A stretch of DNA of 8,748 bases from Spirochaetota bacterium (GTDB taxonomy: Bacteria; Spirochaetota; Spirochaetia; B11-G9): assembly GCA_003641695.1 (NCBI GenBank), contig QNBL01000101.1:1-8748 (forward strand), given 5' to 3'. The notes beneath the pieces are model-generated. The model was given only the letters and a program-made list of their open reading frames with translations, was not told the DNA's origin and ran no database searches. The position numbers were made by a program, and so were the translations under genes. Below are positions 1 through 5,965 of the stretch, in pieces (position 1 is the stretch's first letter; the number at the start of each line of letters is the position of its first letter).

Positions 1-1
1 T

Positions 2-1021
2 GAACCTGATATGGTCAGGAATAGATACTACTCCATGTGGCGGTACCGTGAAGCACTTCCTGTAATAAAGGACACCGCTATAATAAGTTTCAGGGAGGGA
101 TATACCCCTCTTGTTCCTGTTGACTTTGGGGTGAATACAGTTTTTATAAAACAGGATCATCTTTTCCCGACAGGATCCTACAAGGATAGAGGGGCTTCTG
201 TTTTAGTGAGTAAGGCCTTTGAGCTGGGGATTAACCATGTCGTGGAAGACTCTTCGGGAAATGCAGGATCAGCAATCGCTGCATACTGTGCAAATGCCTC
301 GATTCAGTGTGATATTTACGTTCCGGAAGCAACATCACCGAATAAGTTAAAGCAAATCCGTTCTTACGGAGCACATCTGCACTCTGTAAAAGGGGACAGA
401 GCTGCAGCAGCCGGGGCTGTTTTAGAAGCAGCGGAGAACACATTCTATGCAAGCCATTCGTATAATCCTTTGTTCTTTCACGGAACAAAAACCTTTGCAT
501 ATGAAGTATGTGAGCAGCTGGGATGGAAGGCTCCGGATACTGTTATCCTGCCTATTGGAAATGGTACCCTCTTTCTCGGAGCGTTCATTGGTTTCAGGGA
601 ACTCAAGGAGCAGGGAATTATAAATACCCTCCCGGTCATGATAGGGGTGCAGAGTGCTGCCTGTGCTCCGGTTTACCGTGACTATATAACGCTTCATATG
701 GGAAATCTGTTAAAGACCGGGGTGAATTACAAAATAGATGATTCAAAATCATGTCTGCCGACCATTGCCGAAGGCATTGCTATTTCAAATCCGGTGAGGA
801 AAAAACAGATACTCACTGCCGTTGCTGCTACCGGGGGTTCGGTAATTACGGTAGATGATGAAGAAATAGTGCAGAGTCTTAAAAGAATACACCAAAAAGG
901 GTATTACATAGAACCGACATCGGGAGCTGTTACGGCAGGAATCGAAAAATACTGCATGACAGCAAAAGAAAATGAATGTATTGTATCGGCCTTTACCGGT
1001 CATGGACTAAAACATGGATGA
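2..1021 (+). CDS. Threonine-synthase-like PLP-dependent enzyme, 5' end cut by window edge
   Basis: Fold-type II pyridoxal-phosphate enzyme of the threonine synthase family. The frame is open to the left edge, and the residues MWRYREALP just inside the window are the segment that normally follows an N-terminal zinc-ribbon in this family, so the true start is upstream; the ATG at 11 is only the first internal Met. Counting from that Met: PLP lysine K58 in TGSYKDRGA, PLP-contacting asparagine in SSGNAGSA (81-88), phosphate-binding loop IGNGT (182-186), EPTSGAVTAG (301-310) and the terminal TGHGLKHG typical of threonine synthases. The usual TGNTS motif of true threonine synthase is replaced by SSGNAG, and the protein ends directly after the TGHGLK motif, so a paralogue with another substrate (beta- or gamma-replacement, for example a cysteate-synthase-like or diaminopropionate-type reaction) is as likely as threonine synthesis. 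It overlaps the racemase gene by 8 bases, implying co-translation. Family sure; substrate unknown. Confidence 0.9.
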   Translation, partial: EPDMVRNRYYSMWRYREALPVIKDTAIISFREGYTPLVPVDFGVNTVFIKQDHLFPTGSYKDRGASVLVSKAFELGINHVVEDSSGNAGSAIAAYCANASIQCDIYVPEATSPNKLKQIRSYGAHLHSVKGDRAAAAGAVLEAAENTFYASHSYNPLFFHGTKTFAYEVCEQLGWKAPDTVILPIGNGTLFLGAFIGFRELKEQGIINTLPVMIGVQSAACAPVYRDYITLHMGNLLKTGVNYKIDDSKSCLPTIAEGIAISNPVRKKQILTAVAATGGSVITVDDEEIVQSLKRIHQKGYYIEPTSGAVTAGIEKYCMTAKENECIVSAFTGHGLKHG

Positions 1022-1793
1022 AAAGGTAATTGTTATAGGAGGAGGGGTCGGACCTCTGGCGGGGGTAAAACTTCATGAACATGTTATAAACAATACCCTC
1101 ACTGACGGCACGGATCAGGATCATATTGATGTGTACCATCTTTCAAGATCTTCAGCTATACAGGACAGGACCAAAGCCCTTTTCAACGGAACACCGCAGA
1201 TACCTGCACAGGGGATGTTTGCTACTTTGAAAATTGCCGATGCTGCTTTAAAAGAAGCGGGTAAATCAGGAGTTGCCGGAATACCCTGCAATACCTTTCA
1301 TGCTCCCGAAATATTTACCGTCTTTTCCAATCTGGTTGAGCAGGCGGGTTTATCAATTCAGCTTTTGCATATGATTGATGAAACAATTCTATTTATAAAA
1401 GAACGCTACGGCAGCATAAAAAAAATAGGTCTTATGTCCACAACAGGAACAAGAGATGCAGGGATTTATCCATGTATATTACAGCCTATGGAATTTGAAA
1501 TTATTCAAGTTCCCGATGCACTGCAGCCCCTCCTGCACGATTCAATTTATAACAGGGAATGGGGCATAAAATCCGCAGCCGGGGTTACTTCACGATCCAG
1601 AAATAATTTCCTTTCGTTTTTCCGGAATCTTACCGATCAGGGAGCGGAAGCAGTGATAGCAGGGTGTACCGAGATTCCCCTTGCATTACCTGAAAGAGAA
1701 ATTTCAGGAGTTCCGATTATTGATCCCATGGAGGCTCTAGCACGTGCGCTTGTCAAGCATGCAAATCCCGGTAAACTAAAACCAATGGATTGA
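1014..1793 (+). CDS. Aspartate/glutamate racemase family protein
   Basis: Cofactor-independent amino-acid racemase of the Asp/Glu/hydantoin racemase superfamily, 259 residues, the usual length. It has the N-terminal GGGVGPLAG loop (9-17), the first catalytic cysteine C92 in PCNTFH and the second C218 in GCTEIPL; these two cysteines form the two-base racemisation pair, one from each lobe. The first motif is normally ACNTxH, so the proline before C92 is a small deviation. An in-frame TAA at 1008-1010 excludes any longer start, so ATG 1014 is the earliest possible; it overlaps the stop of the upstream PLP enzyme by 8 bases and no Shine-Dalgarno is evident, which suggests translational coupling. 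The pairing with a PLP lyase or synthase suggests the racemase interconverts the substrate or product of that enzyme (aspartate, or an acidic analogue such as cysteate). Soluble and cytoplasmic; the exact substrate cannot be read from sequence. Confidence 0.92.
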   Translation: MDEKVIVIGGGVGPLAGVKLHEHVINNTLTDGTDQDHIDVYHLSRSSAIQDRTKALFNGTPQIPAQGMFATLKIADAALKEAGKSGVAGIPCNTFHAPEIFTVFSNLVEQAGLSIQLLHMIDETILFIKERYGSIKKIGLMSTTGTRDAGIYPCILQPMEFEIIQVPDALQPLLHDSIYNREWGIKSAAGVTSRSRNNFLSFFRNLTDQGAEAVIAGCTEIPLALPEREISGVPIIDPMEALARALVKHANPGKLKPMD

Positions 1794-1801
1794 ATTCACT
1801 T

Positions 1802-2641
1802 CTACTCAAACCCGTAGAGCATCCTGATCTCCTCCGGCCATAGTACAGGGTCGGGGGTTTCAAGGATAAGGGGAATGTTGTCCAGCCGCGGATCGGCCAT
1901 AATCAGTTTAAATGTATCCAGCCCGATATTTCCTTCACCGATACTTGCATGCCGGTCTACTCTGCTTTGATAACTGCTTTTAGCATCGTTAAGGTGCATC
2001 CCCTTGAGACAGGAGAGTCCTATGGTTTTATCAAATGCATTGAGGGTTTCCTCAAAGGTTTCTTGTGTTCTGATATCGTAACCGGCAGCGAAAATGTGGC
2101 AGGTGTCAATACAGACCCCAAGCCTTTCCGGATATCTGCTCGCCGAGATAATTGCTTTCAGGTGCTCGAAGGTGTATCCAATGTTGGTTCCCTGTCCGGC
2201 GGTGGTTTCCAGGATAAAGACTACTCCTTTTGTTTCCTCTGCTGCCGTATCGATACTTTCTGCAATGAGTTTTATACAGTCATTCTCTGAAATCTGTTTT
2301 AAGTGACTTCCCGGATGGAAGTTCAACAGAGAAAGTCCCAGCTGCTCCACGCGGCGGCTTTCGTCAATGAATGCATCCAGGGATTTTTTCCTTTTTTCGG
2401 GATCGGGATTCCCGAGGTTTATGAGATAACTGTCGTGGGGCAGTACATGTTCCGGTTTTATTCCCGAGGCAGCGAGGTTGCTTTTGAAAGCTGATATGGA
2501 ATCTTCCTTCAAGGGCGGGCTCACCCATCGTTTCTGGTTCCTGGTAAAGAGAGCAAAGGCTTTAGCTCCGATTTCAGCTGCCCGTAAAGGAGCGTTTTCC
2601 ACGCCGCCGGCTGCGCTTACGTGTGCTCCAAGGAACTTCAT
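1802..2641 (-). CDS. nfo: Endonuclease IV (deoxyribonuclease IV, AP endonuclease)
   Basis: Metal-dependent apurinic/apyrimidinic endonuclease of base-excision repair; cuts 5' of abasic sites and removes 3' blocking groups left by oxidative damage. The 279-residue protein is full length and the trinuclear zinc ligands fall at the same numbers as in the E. coli enzyme: H69 (PHDSYLINLG), H109 (FHPG), E145 (LETTAGQG), D179 and H182 (CIDTCH), H216 (HLNDAK), D229 and H231 (VDRH), E261 (LETPD). The N-terminus LGAHVSAAGG is the family signature. The ATG at 2641 shares one base with the stop of the upstream small gene (TGATG junction), and a GGAAGA about nine bases before the ATG is a fair ribosome site. 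It is the last gene of a four-gene unit whose first gene is an MTH1-like Nudix protein, so the operon appears to join nucleotide-pool sanitation with abasic-site repair. Confidence 0.98.
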   Translation of the reverse strand: MKFLGAHVSAAGGVENAPLRAAEIGAKAFALFTRNQKRWVSPPLKEDSISAFKSNLAASGIKPEHVLPHDSYLINLGNPDPEKRKKSLDAFIDESRRVEQLGLSLLNFHPGSHLKQISENDCIKLIAESIDTAAEETKGVVFILETTAGQGTNIGYTFEHLKAIISASRYPERLGVCIDTCHIFAAGYDIRTQETFEETLNAFDKTIGLSCLKGMHLNDAKSSYQSRVDRHASIGEGNIGLDTFKLIMADPRLDNIPLILETPDPVLWPEEIRMLYGFE

Positions 2642-2880
2642 CAGCTTTTATCTTCCAAAAGCCGGGTTAGGAAATTCTGCTTGTCTTCAAGTTCCCGGAT
2701 TGTATTTCCCCAATGCAGGTTGTCTTTTTCAAGTTCCAGTACTTTTTCTTCAAGTGCGGAAATTCTTCTCTGCAATTCAGGATTCTCATTGCTTTTTTGA
2801 CTCTGTACTTTTGTATAAGTTCCTGCAATTATTGCTATGATTGGAATACACAGGGCCAGGATCGGGATCAGAAAAACCAT
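2641..2880 (-). CDS. Small membrane protein with coiled coil, PspB-like architecture
   Basis: A 79-residue protein with one strongly hydrophobic N-terminal segment (about residues 2-20, LIPILALCIPIIAIIAGTY) followed by a short polar linker and a heptad-rich charged helix (about 34-76, with ALEEKVLELEKD and RELEDKQNFLTRLLEDK). This layout, one membrane helix plus a cytoplasmic coiled coil of about 45 residues, is that of phage-shock protein B, but the sequence is too short and too divergent to assign, and PspA or PspC is not in the window. That it is a real gene is supported by a strong AGGAGG just upstream, start and stop positions that fit exactly between its neighbours (stop overlaps the nfo start by one base) and the sense of its composition. 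Likely a membrane-tethered scaffold or adaptor protein; function unknown. Confidence 0.83.
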   Translation of the reverse strand: MVFLIPILALCIPIIAIIAGTYTKVQSQKSNENPELQRRISALEEKVLELEKDNLHWGNTIRELEDKQNFLTRLLEDKS

Positions 2881-2889
2881 ACTCCTCCT
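2881..2889 (-). promoter_or_regulatory. Shine-Dalgarno of the PspB-like gene
   Basis: On the minus strand AGGAGGAGT lies directly between the TAG of the transporter gene and the ATG at 2880. It is the only perfect AGGAGG core in front of a gene start in this window. Its core sits close to the ATG (3 to 6 bases, depending on which part of the purine run pairs). Its strength suggests the small protein is made in more copies than the transporter before it. Confidence 0.75.
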
Positions 2890-3777
2890 CTAAGCTTTTT
2901 TACTTCTGTTTGCCAGAATAACTCCGGCGGCAATGATAACAGCTCCCGCCGCCTGTATAATGGTAAGGGATTCGTCCAAAAAAATAAACCCTGAAGCGAT
3001 GCCGAATAATGGGGGAAGGTTTGCATAAACCGAAGTTCTGGTAGAACCAAGATGATGAATCCCCTTGTACCAGAAGATATTTCCGAGACAAAGGCCGAAT
3101 ATACCGGTAATAAATACTCCGGACCATGCGGTAAGGGAGATATCTTGAAAAGGAACAGAAGAGATATCTTTCAGTGTAAAAAAGAACAGTAGAATAGTGG
3201 TTATAAGAATAACTACAAACATGGATTGGTATAGAGAATACTTTCCCACCAGCAGTTTGGACCTTGCCGTATAAAAGGCAAATCCCATCTCAGCTGTGAA
3301 AAGAAGGATTACTCCTTTGAAGTAGGTTCCCTCCGCCGAGAAACCGCTGCCCAGGGTAATGACAACAACACCGGCAACGGAAAGTATCAGTCCCGCAGCG
3401 GTGTGACCGGAGATCCTCTCTGACCTGGTAAAGAAATTAACCACGATAACATTAACAGGAAGAGTGGCCATTATTATCGCTGCAACACTGACAGAGGTAT
3501 ACTTTACCCCAAAGGGAAAAGCAAACTGGAAAACAAAGAAGCCGAATAGTCCCACCAGAATAAACAGTTTCAGATCATTTTTTTCAATCCTTTTCCAGGT
3601 GCCTGAAGCACCTGTGAGAATCCCCGCGGTTACCAGAGCTGTGACAAGCCTGAAAAAGGTAAAGGGAAATACATCAATTTCCCTCAATGAAAGTTTAACA
3701 AAAAGAGGAGTTATGCCCCAAAAAAAAGTAGCTAGAATAAGAAGCAGATGGGTCTTTACAAGACCTTTATGTTCCAT
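2890..3777 (-). CDS. EamA/DMT-superfamily transporter, ten membrane helices
   Basis: Inner-membrane permease of the drug/metabolite transporter superfamily, 295 residues, made of two EamA repeats of about five helices each (roughly residues 8-142 and 150-290). Repeat 1 begins with the family's FWGITPLFVKLS segment and carries FTFFRLVTA; repeat 2 ends with NLPPLFGIASGFIFLDESLT followed by the QAAGAVIIAAGVIL helix, the classical EamA pattern including the conserved glutamate near position 269. The C-terminus is short and basic (NRSKKA), as expected for a cytoplasmic tail. Members export amino acids, their metabolites or other small organic molecules; the substrate cannot be predicted here. The start overlaps the Nudix gene by 11 bases and no Shine-Dalgarno is visible, consistent with coupling to that gene. 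Its place between two DNA- or nucleotide-repair genes is not explained by the family. Confidence 0.95.
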   Translation of the reverse strand: MEHKGLVKTHLLLILATFFWGITPLFVKLSLREIDVFPFTFFRLVTALVTAGILTGASGTWKRIEKNDLKLFILVGLFGFFVFQFAFPFGVKYTSVSVAAIIMATLPVNVIVVNFFTRSERISGHTAAGLILSVAGVVVITLGSGFSAEGTYFKGVILLFTAEMGFAFYTARSKLLVGKYSLYQSMFVVILITTILLFFFTLKDISSVPFQDISLTAWSGVFITGIFGLCLGNIFWYKGIHHLGSTRTSVYANLPPLFGIASGFIFLDESLTIIQAAGAVIIAAGVILANRSKKA

Positions 3778-4687
3778 TGGTTTCTATGACTTTGCTCACC
3801 ATGGTATCTTCATCAAAGATAAACCTGCCGTTAACGGTTTTTCCCTTTATTGCCTCCGGAAGCCAGTGGATATCGTCTTCCCACATTTTTTCATAGGGTA
3901 TTTCATCGACATTTACCCAGAAAGGATCAGCTTCATCGGTTTCGGTCAGGTCCCCGGAAAAATCGTCGGCAAAAAATACAAATCCTTTTAAAGAGTACCC
4001 GTCTCTGAAAATAAAGGAGAGGGTTCCCGTCTGTTTTACATTGAGGGGAGTAAGCCCTGTTTCTTCTTCTGTCTCCCGCACGGCAGCTTCAACAGGCATT
4101 TCTCCGGCTTCGATTCTGCCTCCGGGAGCATTGACTTTTCCCTTCCCAAGACCAGTCTTCTTGTTTATTAAAAGTACTTTTCCATCTTTGAAAATGTAGC
4201 ATATTACTGCAGTTTCAGTTGGTTCCCATGCATCCCAGTCAACCTCATCTACAGATTCAAGGTTTTTAAAATCACCCTTGGAAATCAGTGCGGGAGCAGT
4301 ATCTTTTTTTTCTTCCGGGGTTTCTTCTGCGGGTTCTTCGGGGGGATCACATTCGGTGCACTTGTTGCTGTCCCAGTAGAAGATACGTTTGTAGTCAAGC
4401 TTTACACCGCAGGATACACACCTGGTCTTGAATACAAATATTTTTTTTCTCAACAGGAAACCGGCAGCTAAAAAGATTAAAAATGCCGGTATGGCAAAAT
4501 ATTCATTCAATGTGTAGTGCTGGATAATAACAAGTTCGATTTGAAGAAAGAGCAGGACTCCCGCCGCCCACAGTGTGGCGAGTCTTTTTTTCTCTCCATG
4601 TTTTATATGCTTGCGCTGGGTAATATTAAGTATCAGCACAGCCATCATTAGGTAATAGAGGTAAGAGGATATTTTTTCAATAATCAT
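3767..4687 (-). CDS. Membrane-anchored zinc-ribbon Nudix hydrolase, MTH1-like
   Basis: A 306-residue fusion. Residues 8-79 hold three hydrophobic segments (about 8-22, 37-56 and 63-79), then a four-cysteine zinc ribbon (CVSC 90-93, CTEC 110-113), an acidic proline/glutamate linker (114-131) and a C-terminal Nudix domain (about 157-300). The Nudix box runs G190 to L212 with E196 and R204-E205-x-E-E-E-x-G; one usual aliphatic position is T206. Beyond the box, IPYEKMWEDDIHWLP (263-277) matches the base-recognition segment of human MTH1 (IPFKDMWPDDSYWFP), including the Trp and the paired Asp that read 8-oxoguanine or 2-hydroxyadenine. The likely reaction is therefore hydrolysis of oxidised purine dNTPs to monophosphates. 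The gene leads an operon ending in nfo, which fits an oxidative-damage role. The ATG at 4687 has no Shine-Dalgarno; it may be leaderless. Nudix identity is sure, MTH1-type specificity is inference, and the purpose of the membrane anchor is unknown. Confidence 0.93.
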   Translation of the reverse strand: MIIEKISSYLYYLMMAVLILNITQRKHIKHGEKKRLATLWAAGVLLFLQIELVIIQHYTLNEYFAIPAFLIFLAAGFLLRKKIFVFKTRCVSCGVKLDYKRIFYWDSNKCTECDPPEEPAEETPEEKKDTAPALISKGDFKNLESVDEVDWDAWEPTETAVICYIFKDGKVLLINKKTGLGKGKVNAPGGRIEAGEMPVEAAVRETEEETGLTPLNVKQTGTLSFIFRDGYSLKGFVFFADDFSGDLTETDEADPFWVNVDEIPYEKMWEDDIHWLPEAIKGKTVNGRFIFDEDTMVSKVIETNGT

Positions 4688-4693
4688 GAAGTG

Positions 4694-4723
4694 ACACTAC
4701 ATTTTTTAATAGGCACCCGTCAA
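4694..4723 (-). promoter_or_regulatory. Possible promoter of the Nudix-transporter-nfo operon
   Basis: Minus-strand TTGACG (4723-4718) matches the sigma-70 -35 box at five of six positions. After 18 bases comes TAGTGT (4699-4694), a weak -10 with three matches. Initiation about seven bases later would fall on the ATG at 4687, giving a leaderless transcript and agreeing with the absence of a Shine-Dalgarno. The -10 match is poor, so this is tentative. Confidence 0.3.
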
Positions 4724-4767
4724 GACTTTTTAACAGAGGGTAATAGCATTATATCGGTATATGGGTT

Positions 4768-4780
4768 ATGCTTGAAGCAT
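4768..4780. repeat. Short perfect inverted repeat over the TK-like start codon
   Basis: ATGCTT-G-AAGCAT is a perfect palindrome with six-base arms whose right end contains the first two bases of the ATG at 4779. It lies in the 91-base divergent region between two operons. It could be an operator half-site pair or a small hairpin covering the start codon, but an element this short is expected by chance once or twice in a window of this size. Confidence 0.35.
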
Positions 4781-5912
4781 GACAGATACGGAGAATTTTT
4801 TAAAAAGTCTTGGACTTCCAAGTGTACGGGTCCATCATTCATTCAACCATTTTGACTTCACCAGAGCATCGAGAAGAATTCTTGTAATTGGTCCCATGGG
4901 ATCAGGGAAAACGGAGTATTCCTCCAGAATATGGAGGGATGCCAGGGTGGCTCTGGAGAAAAGTCCGGTAATTGCCGGGAAAGCAACTTCGGAAGGAGCA
5001 GACCGCAGAAAGGTTTTTTTTATCCGGTCAATTCTGGATGTCAACAGATTCCCTGAGTATCCGGAGGATGCCCTGGCATACAGGGGGGGGTATGAGCGGT
5101 GCGGAGGGAGTATTGCTCACATAAAAGACTCCTTTGAGCTGGAGAAGGTTATTGCAGAGCATCCCGACGTGGGCACCTGGATTGTCGATGAGGCTTCATT
5201 CTATGATGAAAGACTTGTATATGTCATGAGAAATGAAAGTGTGAAGCGTGGTTTAATCTTTGTTTTCCCCACCCTTATCCTGAATTTCCGCCGGGATATT
5301 TTTAATTCTACTGCAAGCCTCCTTCTTGAAACTGCAACGGATGTATTCCCCCTTACAGCGTACTGCGAACATTCCGACTGTATAGAAGATTCTTTCTATA
5401 CCTACCGTTATTACGAAATTGACGGTCTGGAATGTCCTGCTTTATACTTTGATCCTCTTATTGTAATAGGGGGAGACAGACAGAAGCATGGTTCGGTTGA
5501 GCCGAATTACTGTACCAGATGCGACACACATCATTACCTGCCCGGGAAGGAGTACACCTACTTTACCCTCAAGCCTTTGGGGGAAGAGGCCTCCAGGGGA
5601 AACTCGGATCCTTTGCGGGAGGAGCTTAAGGCAATAAAGTACAGTATGGAAAGCTCCCAGCTGTACCGCCATCTTTATGCAAGATATCATAATGATCCTG
5701 AGCTGAGGATCAATTTAAACTCACTCAAGGTTGATTTTATTGCGGAAAAGGCACTGATCTACCTTTTCGTTGAACAGAATCTTGTTACAGAAGAGCTTCT
5801 TTTGTCTCTTATCGGGGATCTTGATCTTGACCGGCAGTACATGGAGAAGACTTTATTTGACAACAAACGTCCGGTAAGGCTGGATCAGAAGATGCTTCCG
5901 GGTATGTATTAA
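4779..5912 (+). CDS. Thymidine-kinase-like (TK1 family) P-loop protein with C-terminal extension
   Basis: A 377-residue protein with the order of motifs of type II (TK1-like) thymidine kinases: P-loop GPMGSGKT (38-45), Walker B/catalytic VDEASFYDE (136-144), a central FVFPTLILNFRRDIF (161-175), then the zinc-bearing lasso region with LTAYCEHSDC (192-201), EDSFYTYR (203-210), IGGD (230-233) and CTRC (245-248). C196, C201, C245 and C248 would bind the structural zinc; the first pair is spaced CX4C instead of CX2C. Differences from genuine enzymes are clear: the P-loop reads PMGSG where TK1 has PMFSG, the Gln after the catalytic Glu (DEAQF or DEGQF) is Ser, and residues 265-377 form an additional domain absent from the roughly 190-residue bacterial kinases. 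It may still phosphorylate a nucleoside, or be a repurposed nucleotide-binding protein. No Shine-Dalgarno precedes ATG 4779, but no better in-frame start follows before the P-loop. Family call firm, activity uncertain. Confidence 0.85.
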   Translation: MTDTENFLKSLGLPSVRVHHSFNHFDFTRASRRILVIGPMGSGKTEYSSRIWRDARVALEKSPVIAGKATSEGADRRKVFFIRSILDVNRFPEYPEDALAYRGGYERCGGSIAHIKDSFELEKVIAEHPDVGTWIVDEASFYDERLVYVMRNESVKRGLIFVFPTLILNFRRDIFNSTASLLLETATDVFPLTAYCEHSDCIEDSFYTYRYYEIDGLECPALYFDPLIVIGGDRQKHGSVEPNYCTRCDTHHYLPGKEYTYFTLKPLGEEASRGNSDPLREELKAIKYSMESSQLYRHLYARYHNDPELRINLNSLKVDFIAEKALIYLFVEQNLVTEELLLSLIGDLDLDRQYMEKTLFDNKRPVRLDQKMLPGMY

Positions 5913-5925
5913 AATTTAATACATA
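5903..5925. repeat. Perfect AT-rich palindrome spanning the TK-like stop codon
   Basis: Arms of 11 bases (5903-5913 and 5915-5925) are perfectly complementary around a single central A at 5914; each arm contains only one G/C base. The TAA stop of the preceding gene (5910-5912) lies inside the left arm. A T-rich stretch (5926-5948) follows. It could act as a weak intrinsic terminator, though the stem is almost all A-T, or as a dimeric regulator's operator in front of the PilZ operon. The symmetry is directly visible; the function is inferred. Confidence 0.6.
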
Positions 5926-5965
5926 TCTCTATTTATTATTTTATTTTCCCACCGATAACTATACT

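Noticed and set aside
1794..1801. Bidirectional terminator between the converging racemase and nfo genes
   Set aside because: Only 8 bases separate the stops and no stem-loop with a T run was found in the flanking gene ends.
2478..2840. 120-codon + strand open frame opposite nfo and the small gene
   Set aside because: Shadow of genuine minus-strand genes; nfo has all metal ligands and the small gene has a ribosome site.
3464..3991. 175-codon open frame on the + strand across the Nudix and transporter genes
   Set aside because: It lies antisense to two well-supported genes, its translation has no recognisable motif and the composition of a mirror frame.
4302..4448. T8 runs in the Nudix gene (near 4303 and 4441) and A8 runs elsewhere as phase-variable tracts
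   Set aside because: A/T runs of eight occur several times in this window as Lys or Phe codons and are not exceptional at this base composition.
5960..5965. TATACT as the -10 box of the PilZ gene
   Set aside because: It abuts the ATG at 5966, so transcription would begin inside the coding region; no alternative in-frame start follows until residue 49 and no -35 is seen at the right distance.
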